Of a stretch of 64,000 nt of DNA, positions 25,304-33,700 are shown piece after piece. Origin of the DNA: Caryophanales bacterium UBA5603 (GTDB taxonomy: Bacteria; Bacillota_I; Bacilli_A; Izemoplasmatales; Hujiaoplasmataceae); NCBI GenBank assembly GCA_002424815.1, contig DILB01000027.1:1-64000 (forward strand), in the 5' to 3' direction. A model generated the notes under the pieces. The model searched no databases. It worked only from the letters and a program-made list of their open reading frames with translations, and had not been told where the DNA came from. Both the position numbers and the translations under genes were made by a program. Within the stretch, counting starts at the first letter, position 1. Each line of letters begins with the position of its first letter.

Positions 25304-26014
25304 ATGAATAATAAAGTACAATCTTTTTTCAACGACAAAAAGAAAGTTAAAGACATGACCTTGATGGCAATGTTTATCGCAATTATCATTGTTATGGGAT
25401 TTGTTCCATTTTTAGGATACATTACCATTATTGGTATTAGTGTTACCTTGATTCATATTCCCGTTCTCATTGGTGCTGTATTCTTGGGTAGAAAAGGCGG
25501 GATTATTCTTGGTATTACCTTTGGTTTGACATCATTTTTTAGAGCTTTGACAAGCGTGGGATTAGATTACCTATTTATCTTTCCTTGGGTATCAATCTTA
25601 CCTAGATTTGTTTTTGGATTGATAATTTATGATGTATATATCCTCTTGCTTAAAATTCTAAAAGTTCGACTTATTGCGCTTGTTATTAGTTTTGTTTTAT
25701 TGACATTGATTCATACTTTAATGGTTCTTCCACTGATGATTTCAGCTTTCCCGTTGGCATTAAATCTTCCGGATGTAGCTTCAACCATCGAGTCGGGGGG
25801 AGAAGGATTGCTCTCGTTTATGCAAGGGCTGAATACTTTTGATGCTGCTATGGCAATCATTTTCAGTATATTACTTTCAAATGGTTTGATTGAAGCCGCG
25901 CTAGCAGGTTCTGTTGGAGCGATAGTTGCCGATCGCCTTTTGGCTATATTTAAAAAAGATGAGACAAACGATTCTGATGATATGGAAGGTGAAGACATTG
26001 CTTCTATTGATTGA
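25304..26014 (+). CDS. ECF transporter substrate-binding (S) component, probably pantothenate type
   Basis: A 236-residue membrane protein with about six helices and the N-terminal TLMAMFIAIIIVMGFVP pattern typical of ECF S components, which bind a vitamin and dock on a shared EcfA/EcfT module. GAVFLGRKGGIILGITFGLTS is also family-typical. The ATPase and T subunits are not nearby, so it is of the shared-module kind. coaX overlaps its last 17 bases, so pantothenate is the likely substrate, by context only. Start ATG follows AAGGAG. It ends with TGA. Confidence 0.82.
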   Translation: MNNKVQSFFNDKKKVKDMTLMAMFIAIIIVMGFVPFLGYITIIGISVTLIHIPVLIGAVFLGRKGGIILGITFGLTSFFRALTSVGLDYLFIFPWVSILPRFVFGLIIYDVYILLLKILKVRLIALVISFVLLTLIHTLMVLPLMISAFPLALNLPDVASTIESGGEGLLSFMQGLNTFDAAMAIIFSILLSNGLIEAALAGSVGAIVADRLLAIFKKDETNDSDDMEGEDIASID

Positions 26015-26762
26015 TATTGGCAACACGACGATTACAATCGGACTATCAAATCGCAGTTCGATTGAGAAAATATACAAATTAAATACTGAAAAAAGCAAAT
26101 CAAGTGATGAATATGCCGTTACTCTGAATATTATGCTCAAAGATACATCGATTCAAAACATCATTATATCGTCTGTTGTTCCAGAATTAAATGATGTATT
26201 TAGAGAATATTTTCAAAATTGGTTTGATATTACACCTTTATTTTTAGGACAAGGTGTAAAAACAGGAATTAGAATCAATTCTGATAATCCAAAAGAAGTA
26301 GGATCAGATTTAATTGCAAATGTCATTGGGGCAACTGCTGGATATTCTCCAAGTTGTCTTGTTGTTGATTTAGGAACAGCAACAACTTTTACGTATGTTG
26401 ATAATCTAAATTTAAAAGGTGTTATTATTACTGCCGGCATCACCACTTCTAAAAATGCATTAATTAGTAAAACGAGTTTATTACCTCAAGTTGAACTTGA
26501 GATTCCATCAAAATTGCTAGGTACAAATACTGTTGATTGTATCAAATCTGGAATTGTGTATGGTCACGCCTCAATGATTGATGGCATGACAAGAAAAATT
26601 AAAAAACATTTAAATAACGACTTATTACCAGTCATATTGACTGGAGGGCATTCAAAGTTAATATTACCATTACTTGAGGAAAAAGTGATTTATGATGAAC
26701 GATTACTTTTAAAAGGTTTACTGGAAGTTTATCACCGTAATTTTATGGGTGAGAATGATTAA
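25998..26762 (+). CDS. coaX: type III pantothenate kinase
   Basis: A 254-residue CoaX, the first enzyme of CoA synthesis, phosphorylating pantothenate. It belongs to the ASKHA fold: LLLIDIGNTTITIGL is the phosphate-1 site, and VVDLGTATTFTYVD the second. The family's GxDR element reads GSDLIANVIG, with Leu replacing Arg, which is unusual. I place the start at the TTG at 25998, with AAGGTGA five bases before, giving the usual MLLLIDIGNT beginning; a GTG at 25989 is an alternative. The gene overlaps the S-component gene, linking vitamin uptake to its first metabolic step. A terminator follows. Confidence 0.9.
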   Translation: MLLLIDIGNTTITIGLSNRSSIEKIYKLNTEKSKSSDEYAVTLNIMLKDTSIQNIIISSVVPELNDVFREYFQNWFDITPLFLGQGVKTGIRINSDNPKEVGSDLIANVIGATAGYSPSCLVVDLGTATTFTYVDNLNLKGVIITAGITTSKNALISKTSLLPQVELEIPSKLLGTNTVDCIKSGIVYGHASMIDGMTRKIKKHLNNDLLPVILTGGHSKLILPLLEEKVIYDERLLLKGLLEVYHRNFMGEND

Positions 26763-26769
26763 TTCAAGG

Positions 26770-26800
26770 AAAAATGTACATTCAAAGTGTGCATTTTTTT
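26770..26800 (+). terminator. Rho-independent terminator after coaX
   Basis: AATGTACA (26773-26780) pairs with TGTGCATT (26788-26795, one G-U pair), followed by a run of Ts. Confidence 0.83.
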
Positions 26801-26808
26801 TGTATCCA

Positions 26809-26817
26809 TGATACAAT
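26809..26817 (+). promoter_or_regulatory. extended -10 promoter for the polA operon
   Basis: TGaTACAAT (26809-26817), 25 bases before the polA ATG. A -35 box is not obvious. Confidence 0.5.
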
Positions 26818-26842
26818 AAATGAGAGATTATGAGGTGTAAAT

Positions 26843-29470
26843 ATGAGAAAACTTTTACTAATCGATGGTAACAATTTACTTTTCCGATCATATTATGCTA
26901 CTGCTGCGATGGGCAATTTGATGAAAAACAGTCAAGGGACATATACGAATGCTGTTTTTGGATTTGTCTCAACCATGCAAGCAATCCTCAAAATGGATTA
27001 TACACATATATTGGTTGCATGGGATCCAAAAGGACCGACTTGGCGCCATCTAAAGTATGATACATACAAAGGAACCCGTAAAGAAGTTCCTAGTGAATTA
27101 ATAAGCCAGATGCCTCTCGTTCGCGAATATCTCGACAGTGCTAACGTTCCTCGTTATGAACAAGATTTATACGAGGCTGATGATATTATTGGTTATTGTG
27201 CAATTCATTTCACCGATGAATTCGATCTCATTGACATATTTTCAAATGACCATGATCTTATGCAATTACTAGGCCCTAAAGTTCGACAAGTTATTTCAAA
27301 AAAAGGAATTAGTGAAATAGAAATATTTACACCTACAATTATGAAAGAAAAATTAGGTATTTCGCCTGAACAGATGTGTGATTATAAAGGTCTGGTTGGT
27401 GATGTTTCCGATAACATTCCGGGCATACCTGGCGTTGGAGATAAGACAGCTACAAAATTACTAGAAACATATGGAACTCTAGATAACATTTTAGATAATG
27501 TCGAGCAATTAAGTGGAAAACTAAAAGAAAAAATTGAAACATTCCGAGAACAAGCTATCTTTTCCAAAGAATTAGCAACAATCGTCACCGATTTTGAGAA
27601 TAATATAAAAATAGAAAATATTATTTATAATGGTTCAAATTACGAAAATTTGAAATCTTTTCTGCAAAAAATGGAATTACATTCACTCATTAGAAAATTG
27701 GATGTTCCCGCATCCCGACGTATTGAAAATTCTCCTTATGATATCATTCTCAATCATCAACAATTAAAATCGGTTTTAATTTCTCCATCAGCTTTTCATC
27801 TCGAGTTATTTGGTACAAACTATCATAACGCAGAAAAAATCGGATTTGGAATTGTAAATGCCAAAGGTGCTTATTACGTTGATTATAATTTAGCAATAGG
27901 TTCACAAGAGTTTACTCAATGGATGAATGATAGGTTACAAATTAAATATGTTTATGATCTCAAACAAACAAAAGTGGCTTTATTGTGGGACGGTTTTGAT
28001 ATTCAAGGAGCATCATTTGATTTGTTACTGGCTGCTTATTTAATTAATCCTAATTTGACCAAAGAAGATTTACGAGTAGTGACCGCAAATTTCGATTATA
28101 ATGATGTTGAGTATGATGAAACAATTTATGGTCGCGGTGCAAAATATGCTATTCCTGAAGATAGATCATCAATGCATAAACATATAGTTGATAAAGCAAA
28201 AGCTATTTATGCATTAAAAGATACTATTTTAAAACAAATAGACATTAATAATCAAAATTCCTTGTTGAACGATATTGAAATTCCTCTAGCAATCACCCTG
28301 GCAAAAATGGAATATGAAGGCATTGCTATAGATCAAAATGAACTAGACAAATTTGGTAACAATCTCTTCGTTCGTATTCAGATACTTGAAAAAGCTATTC
28401 ATGAACTCGCGGAAGAAGATTTTAACATTAATTCTCCTAAACAATTGGGTATTATCCTTTTTGAAAAATTAAATTTACCTTATTATAAGAAAAACAAAAG
28501 CGGGTACTCAACAGACGTTTCAGTATTAGAACAACTGTCAGCTTTCCATCCCATCATTGATAAGATAATGGAATATCGTTCCTTATCAAAGTTATATACA
28601 ACTTATTATGAAGGAATCAAATCTGCGCTTCAAACAAAAAAAGATGGACGAGTACATACCATATACAAACAGACAATAGCACAAACGGGACGTCTTTCAT
28701 CTATCGAACCAAATCTTCAAAACATTCCAATTAAATCTGATGATGGGAAAGAATTACGTAAGATTTTTATTGCAAATCAAGGATCAACTCTCTATTCCTG
28801 TGATTATTCTCAAATAGAGCTTCGAGTACTCGCTCACATGGCAAATGTACGAAATTTAAAAGTTGCATTTCAAAGTGGCGAGGATATTCACACCCATACT
28901 GCTAGACTTATCTTTCATAAAAATGAGATTTCCTCAAGCGAACGGAGAGCAGCCAAGGCGGTCAATTTTGGGATAATTTACGGTAAAACTTCTTGGGGAT
29001 TATCAGAGGATCTAAAAATATCACCTAAACAGGCAGATACTTTCATTCAACAGTATTTTGATAATTTTCCAGAAATTAAAAATTTTATGGATAAACAAAT
29101 CAATGATGCTAAAACTTTGGGTTATGTTTCTACAGTCTTAAATCGACGTCGTTATATTCCCGAAGTTAACGCTGACAATTACCAGGTCCGTGAGTTTGGA
29201 AAGCGTATGGCTATGAATGCACCGATTCAAGGTTCAGCTGCAGATCTTTTAAAAAAGGCTATGGTGGAAATTGATCAAGCTTTTGAAAACCATCATTTGT
29301 CGTCAAAAATACTATTACAAATTCATGATGAATTAGTTATCAATGTTGAATTATCAGAAATGAATTTAGTCGAAAAATTAGTAAATGAACATATGGAAAA
29401 TGCTATTAAATTTGACGTTCCTTTCGAAGTTGAAGGAAGTTTTGGAACTAATTTGTTTGAGGTTAAATAA
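26843..29470 (+). CDS. polA: DNA polymerase I
   Basis: An 875-residue PolA for Okazaki fragment maturation and repair. Residues 1-290 are the 5'-3' exonuclease (LYEADDIIGY; the helix-hairpin-helix GIPGVGDKTATKLL). The middle segment, about 300-460, has the proofreading-domain fold but lacks the acidic metal ligands (FHLELFGTNYH at the DxE position), as in Bacillus Pol I, so proofreading is probably lost. The polymerase has motif A DYSQIELRVLAHM (about 653), motif B RRAAKAVNFGIIYG (about 702) and motif C QIHDELVINV (about 827). It leads a polA-mutM-coaE-unknown-dnaB-dnaI operon with gaps of only a few bases. Confidence 0.97.
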   Translation: MRKLLLIDGNNLLFRSYYATAAMGNLMKNSQGTYTNAVFGFVSTMQAILKMDYTHILVAWDPKGPTWRHLKYDTYKGTRKEVPSELISQMPLVREYLDSANVPRYEQDLYEADDIIGYCAIHFTDEFDLIDIFSNDHDLMQLLGPKVRQVISKKGISEIEIFTPTIMKEKLGISPEQMCDYKGLVGDVSDNIPGIPGVGDKTATKLLETYGTLDNILDNVEQLSGKLKEKIETFREQAIFSKELATIVTDFENNIKIENIIYNGSNYENLKSFLQKMELHSLIRKLDVPASRRIENSPYDIILNHQQLKSVLISPSAFHLELFGTNYHNAEKIGFGIVNAKGAYYVDYNLAIGSQEFTQWMNDRLQIKYVYDLKQTKVALLWDGFDIQGASFDLLLAAYLINPNLTKEDLRVVTANFDYNDVEYDETIYGRGAKYAIPEDRSSMHKHIVDKAKAIYALKDTILKQIDINNQNSLLNDIEIPLAITLAKMEYEGIAIDQNELDKFGNNLFVRIQILEKAIHELAEEDFNINSPKQLGIILFEKLNLPYYKKNKSGYSTDVSVLEQLSAFHPIIDKIMEYRSLSKLYTTYYEGIKSALQTKKDGRVHTIYKQTIAQTGRLSSIEPNLQNIPIKSDDGKELRKIFIANQGSTLYSCDYSQIELRVLAHMANVRNLKVAFQSGEDIHTHTARLIFHKNEISSSERRAAKAVNFGIIYGKTSWGLSEDLKISPKQADTFIQQYFDNFPEIKNFMDKQINDAKTLGYVSTVLNRRRYIPEVNADNYQVREFGKRMAMNAPIQGSAADLLKKAMVEIDQAFENHHLSSKILLQIHDELVINVELSEMNLVEKLVNEHMENAIKFDVPFEVEGSFGTNLFEVK

Positions 29471-29472
29471 AA

Positions 29473-30303
29473 ATGCCAGAATTGCCAGAAGTTGAAACGG
29501 TAAAAGAATCGTTAAAAACTTTAATATTAGGAAAAACGATTCATCATGTCGATATATTATATGAAGGAATAATTCACGGAACAACAAAAGACTATTTTTC
29601 AAAGCGGCTTGAAAATGAAATTTTAATGGATATTGGTCGATTTGGTAAGTTTTTGTTTTTTCGATTTTCTACTATAACATTGATTTCTCACTTAAGAATG
29701 GAAGGTAAATATTTTCTAAAACATTCTTTTGAGTTAATCGCTAAACATGAACATGTTATATTTCATTTCACAGACGGAACTTCCCTTCGATATCATGATA
29801 CTCGTAAATTTGGCACGATGGAACTAGTAGAACCAGGCAATGAATTCTTAATGCCAAATATTCTTTTGATGGGTCCGGAGCCTTTCGATAATCAATTTAA
29901 TCTTTCTTATTTGAAATCGCGTATCAAATCTTCAATTCGACCCATCAAATCATTTTTGCTAGACCAGAATAATGTTTCTGGACTCGGAAATATTTATGTC
30001 GATGAAGTATTATTTTTATCGAGAGTGCATCCTGAAACACAAGTTAAAAATCTCAGCGATTCTGAAATACTCAAAATTATCGATTCTACTCAAGCGGTCA
30101 TTAATAAAGCGATTGAGCTCGGCGGGACAACCATACGATCTTACCTTTCAAGTTTAGGAATTACCGGTCGATTTCAAAATGAATTAAATGTTCATCTTCG
30201 AGCGTTAAAACCTTGTATTATTTGCAATACCCCAATTATCAAAATAAAAGTTGGTGGAAGAGGCACATATATCTGCCCAACTTGTCAGAAAAGAAAGGGA
30301 TAA
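29473..30303 (+). CDS. mutM: formamidopyrimidine-DNA glycosylase
   Basis: A 276-residue Fpg/MutM that removes 8-oxoguanine and formamidopyrimidines and nicks the strand. The catalytic N-terminus MPELPEVETV supplies Pro2 and Glu3. Other landmarks are GRFGKFLFF, SHLRMEGKYF and VSGLGNIYVDEVLF. The helix-two-turn-helix is followed by a zinc finger with CIIC and CPTC at the C-terminus. It starts two bases after the polA stop, as in many Bacillota where polA, mutM and coaE are consecutive. Confidence 0.97.
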   Translation: MPELPEVETVKESLKTLILGKTIHHVDILYEGIIHGTTKDYFSKRLENEILMDIGRFGKFLFFRFSTITLISHLRMEGKYFLKHSFELIAKHEHVIFHFTDGTSLRYHDTRKFGTMELVEPGNEFLMPNILLMGPEPFDNQFNLSYLKSRIKSSIRPIKSFLLDQNNVSGLGNIYVDEVLFLSRVHPETQVKNLSDSEILKIIDSTQAVINKAIELGGTTIRSYLSSLGITGRFQNELNVHLRALKPCIICNTPIIKIKVGGRGTYICPTCQKRKG

Positions 30304-30306
30304 ATG

Positions 30307-30897
30307 ATGCAAATTATAGGACTAACAGGTGGTATCGGGTCTGGTAAATCAACCATCAGTGAACTTTTTATTAAAAAAGGAATTCGAGTTATTGACGCGG
30401 ACATTGTTTACAAAGAACTGTCCAAACCAGGGCAAATATTGTATAATGAAATTGTCAATGCCTTTGGTAATCAAATTCTTACGACGGCAGGAACGATAGA
30501 TTTTCAAAAACTGGGTCATTGGGTTTTCCATGACCCTAGTGTTCGCGAAAAATTAAATGCGATTACTCACCCTGTGGTAAAACGAGAAGTTTTATCAGAA
30601 GCGAGAGCTTTAAAAAACCAGAAATTAGCGGTTATTGTGGTTCCACTTTTATTTGAATCAAATTTCGAGACTTTTTGTGACAAAACAATTTGTGTTTACG
30701 TCGATTTACGAACACAAATATCTCGAGTCATGAGTAGAGACCATGTAAATCGTGATATGGCATTGCTAAAAATTTTGGCTCAAATGCCAATGAAAACGAA
30801 AGCAAATAAAGCCGATTATGTCATTGATAACTCATTTACTATGTCTGAAACCATTCGACAATTCGAAGACATATTAATTGAGCTAAGGAGGGTTTAG
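30307..30897 (+). CDS. coaE: dephospho-CoA kinase
   Basis: A 196-residue CoaE, catalysing the last step of CoA synthesis. Walker A is GLTGGIGSGKSTIS near residues 5-18; IDADIVYKELS and HPVVKREVL are the expected substrate-site segments, and VPLLFESNFE is the lid-proximal region. Two adjacent ATGs exist; I choose 30307, six bases after AAAGGGA, over 30304. Together with coaX the window encodes the first and last enzymes of the pathway. Confidence 0.95.
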   Translation: MQIIGLTGGIGSGKSTISELFIKKGIRVIDADIVYKELSKPGQILYNEIVNAFGNQILTTAGTIDFQKLGHWVFHDPSVREKLNAITHPVVKREVLSEARALKNQKLAVIVVPLLFESNFETFCDKTICVYVDLRTQISRVMSRDHVNRDMALLKILAQMPMKTKANKADYVIDNSFTMSETIRQFEDILIELRRV

Positions 30898-30898
30898 G

Positions 30899-31264
30899 AT
30901 GTCCATTGCTAGTTTTTTCTCACCAAGCGCAGAAACCAGAGAACTTCATGCAATTACTGAATTAAGAACAAGATATTACCGTAACAATTTTAAGGAATGT
31001 TTAAAGGTTGTTCAGTCATTAGCAGAGACCAAAAATATGGATGTACGCGATGTTAATGAACATCATGGTGAGATCTATTTATTAGGAAATGGTTTTGATG
31101 CAATTTTGACAGTTACACAATTATCTCCGATTGAAACCGGAATTGATATTAAAATCAATTTATTTAGTTTTGTTGGGTTAGGAAGACCCAATAAAAGAAT
31201 CATTGAATTTTATAAATATTTTGATCAATTTTTGAAATTTAAAGGCATAGCCTTGCACCCATAG
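30899..31264 (+). CDS. conserved-looking protein of unknown function in the replication operon
   Basis: A 121-residue protein I do not recognise. It starts one base after the coaE stop with AAGGAGGG six bases before its ATG, so expression is well supported. The sequence suggests a small alpha/beta domain: a helical first half (FKECLKVVQSLAETKNM) and a strand-rich second half (GEIYLLGNGFDAILTV, then GIDIKINLFSF), ending in a helix rich in Phe and Lys. There is no signal peptide, transmembrane segment or metal-binding Cys motif. In Bacillus the corresponding position holds genes such as nrdR, but this has no NrdR zinc ribbon. Its place directly before dnaB suggests, without proving, a link to replication. 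Confidence 0.75.
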   Translation: MSIASFFSPSAETRELHAITELRTRYYRNNFKECLKVVQSLAETKNMDVRDVNEHHGEIYLLGNGFDAILTVTQLSPIETGIDIKINLFSFVGLGRPNKRIIEFYKYFDQFLKFKGIALHP

Positions 31265-31273
31265 GAGTATAGA

Positions 31274-32515
31274 TTGGACAAAATTAGACGTAATGATCAA
31301 TTTTATGTATATGCAAAAGCAGCTATCGACACAGCAGATTACCAAGTGTTGTCTGTTTTCTATTTGCCGGTTATTGGTCCACAAGCTTTTGCGCTTTTTT
31401 CGTTGTTATGCAATTTGATGAATCGTCAGACATTAACCAGCGAACGTTATTTACATGGTGATTTAGAAAGTCTAATGAATCTTAAATTAACATCACTTGA
31501 AACTGCTAGACATCAATTAGAAGCGATTGGATTGCTCAACGTCTATTTTTATAGCGATTGTTTTTCATATGAAATCAAGAAGCCGATGTCTCCTTCTGCA
31601 TTCATTAACGATGGTATCCTCGGTCAATACTTATTAGCAGCAGTCACAGAATCGCGTTTTCAAAAATTACTTCAATTTTTTAAATTGCCTAAAGTAGACA
31701 AAACTGGATTTATAAACGTTACCAAAAGTTTTGAGGATGTTTTTCCATCCATTACAATTTCCAATTATCAAAGTGTCAGTGGCTTAATTGATTCGAGTGT
31801 AGCAGTTCCGATTAATATTAAAAAATCGGATTTTGATTTTCGACTTTTTACAGAAAGTATTCCAGGTCCTTTCCTTGACAAAAGTCAGTTGACCGAAGAA
31901 GTTAAAAATAAGATTCGTAACTTATCATATGTCTACGGTATCGATGAAATTGCAATGAAAGATATTTTTTTAAAGGCTACCAATCCTCAACTTGAAGTTG
32001 ATATTATTAAATTATCTAGATACGCTCGAGATGCTTATAAACAAAAAACACAAATTGAAAAACAAACTGATGAAATAAATTTATCCAGTAACGAAAACGC
32101 ACAGGAAGGTATAAAAGACCCTGCAACTTATTTTTCTTCAATCTCTCCAAAAAAATTGCTTTCGGACTTATCTGGGGGAATGGTTTCATCCGCTGATTTA
32201 AGAATTATTGAAAGACTGATTGATGAAGTGAAACTTGACAGAGGTGTCGTCAATGTCTTAGTCGCTTACACAGTAAAAAATAAAGACGGAGTTATGCCCT
32301 CCTTTGATTATTTTGAAAAAGTTGGAATGAGTTGGCTTCGTAATCAAATAACTTCTGTCGAAAGCGCTCTAGATTATGTTAAACATCTGAATCGTGAGAA
32401 TGGCAAACATCAAGATTCTAGTTCTTCGAAAAAAGCTTATTCAAAGAATAAATACAGCGATAAACCGGAAGTTAAAATTGATTGGCTAGAGAGTTATATT
32501 AAGTCTATAGAGTAG
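31274..32515 (+). CDS. dnaB: replication initiation protein DnaB (Bacillus type)
   Basis: A 413-residue protein of the Bacillus DnaB family (not the helicase), which helps load the replicative helicase at the origin and in restart. The N-terminal winged-helix region begins with YQVLSVFYLPVIGPQAFALF. The C-terminal DnaD/DnaB_2 domain lies around residues 290-385, with DLRIIERLIDEVKLDRGVVN and FDYFEKVGMSWLRNQI. A Lys/Ser-rich tail follows. The start is a TTG at 31274 with TAGGAG six bases before. dnaI follows at the next base, as in Bacillus. Confidence 0.9.
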   Translation: MDKIRRNDQFYVYAKAAIDTADYQVLSVFYLPVIGPQAFALFSLLCNLMNRQTLTSERYLHGDLESLMNLKLTSLETARHQLEAIGLLNVYFYSDCFSYEIKKPMSPSAFINDGILGQYLLAAVTESRFQKLLQFFKLPKVDKTGFINVTKSFEDVFPSITISNYQSVSGLIDSSVAVPINIKKSDFDFRLFTESIPGPFLDKSQLTEEVKNKIRNLSYVYGIDEIAMKDIFLKATNPQLEVDIIKLSRYARDAYKQKTQIEKQTDEINLSSNENAQEGIKDPATYFSSISPKKLLSDLSGGMVSSADLRIIERLIDEVKLDRGVVNVLVAYTVKNKDGVMPSFDYFEKVGMSWLRNQITSVESALDYVKHLNRENGKHQDSSSSKKAYSKNKYSDKPEVKIDWLESYIKSIE

Positions 32516-32524
32516 GTGATTGTC

Positions 32525-33421
32525 TTGAAAAAAATTGATAACTATCTTCAAAATTTTAATTCAAAAGGAAATCCTGACGAAGCCATTGACAAGTTGCTCG
32601 AGGATCCTATCATAAGACGTTTTGCAATGGTAAATGATCTTAAACACGAAACGATTGTGGACGGAATCAATAATTTAATGACTTTTCAAGAAGGAAAACG
32701 GATTTGTGAAGATTGTCATGGACTCTATGAATGTAAGCTTGTACATATTGGAATGACGCCGCATTTATCGATGTATAACAACGATATTTGCTTGGATTAT
32801 TCTCCTTGTAAATATAATACTAATGATGTCAGTAAATCTAAAATAAATGCATATTATGTTCCAAAAAAGGTCTTTAATGCTGATTTAAGTGATTACGATA
32901 TGATTGGTGATTCTCGTAAGATAATCCATAATTATATCATGGAATTTTTGAATAAGTATTCCCCTAAAAATCCTATGAAAGGGATGTATCTCTCAGGACC
33001 TTACGGTAATGGAAAAACCTATATTTTAGCAGCTTTAGCCAATGAAATTGCAAAAAAAGGGTATAAAGTTACCTTTGTTTACTATCCGGACTTGGTTAGA
33101 GAATTAAAATCATCTATAGGCTCTGGTTTGCTTGAAGAAAAAATCTTGGAACTGAAGACGACCGAAGTACTTATATTGGATGATATCGCCGGAGAAAGCA
33201 ATACAGCTTTTATCCGAGATGAAGTTTTAGGACCAATTTTGCAGCATCGAGTATTAGATGAACTTCCGACCTTCTTTTCATCTAATTTAAAAATGAAATC
33301 ATTAATTGATGCAATGGCATTAACAAAGGAAAGCGCCGAACAGGCAAAAGCCGTTAGGGTTTTCGAAAGAGTTAGAGCACTTGCAAAGGAATTTGAACTT
33401 CTCGAAAAACCCGTACGATAG
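32525..33421 (+). CDS. dnaI: primosomal protein DnaI (helicase loader)
   Basis: A 298-residue AAA+ ATPase that loads the replicative helicase. The N-terminal domain has a zinc-binding Cys/His set: CEDCHGLYECKL followed by CLDYSPC. Walker A is GPYGNGKTYILAALANEI near residue 158 and Walker B is VLILDDIAGE near 218. The frame is open from a GTG at 32516, but TTG at 32525, five bases after TAGGTGA, is the likely start. The thrS promoter begins three bases after its stop. Confidence 0.93.
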   Translation: MKKIDNYLQNFNSKGNPDEAIDKLLEDPIIRRFAMVNDLKHETIVDGINNLMTFQEGKRICEDCHGLYECKLVHIGMTPHLSMYNNDICLDYSPCKYNTNDVSKSKINAYYVPKKVFNADLSDYDMIGDSRKIIHNYIMEFLNKYSPKNPMKGMYLSGPYGNGKTYILAALANEIAKKGYKVTFVYYPDLVRELKSSIGSGLLEEKILELKTTEVLILDDIAGESNTAFIRDEVLGPILQHRVLDELPTFFSSNLKMKSLIDAMALTKESAEQAKAVRVFERVRALAKEFELLEKPVR

Positions 33422-33423
33422 AC

Positions 33424-33451
33424 TTGACAATCTAGTAATTTCGTTTATAAT
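33424..33451 (+). promoter_or_regulatory. promoter of thrS
   Basis: Consensus TTGACA (33424-33429), 16-base spacer, consensus TATAAT (33446-33451). The best promoter match in the window. Confidence 0.85.
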
Positions 33452-33457
33452 TATAAC

Positions 33458-33680
33458 TATCATAAATACATTGACGAGAACATGATTCTTCGAAATTTCA
33501 TTCTAGCGACGATGGAACGGTGCAAGCCATTGATGAATATTGATGAATTACCATCTCTGAGTTGACCTTTGAAAAGGTTCCGTTTTCCAGCGTTAATGGA
33601 TTGAGTGTCGAATTCGTTCGAAACAAAGGTGGTACCACGGTTATTATTTAGTCGTCCTTGCACAGGGCGACTTTTTTTAT
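33458..33680 (+). promoter_or_regulatory. T-box riboswitch (threonine) upstream of thrS
   Basis: T-box AAAGGTGGTACCACGG at 33625-33640. The candidate specifier is ACC (Thr) at 33550-33552, followed by A and preceded by GATGAATT. The terminator stem is 33650-33658 with 33664-33672 (one G-U pair), then seven Ts. The leader follows a consensus promoter. It allows thrS transcription when uncharged tRNA-Thr accumulates. Confidence 0.95.
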
Positions 33681-33700
33681 TTTATAGGAGGATTATTAAT

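Noticed and set aside
33460..33663. Antisense frame inside the thrS leader
   Set aside because: Overlaps a structured T-box leader and has no supporting signals.
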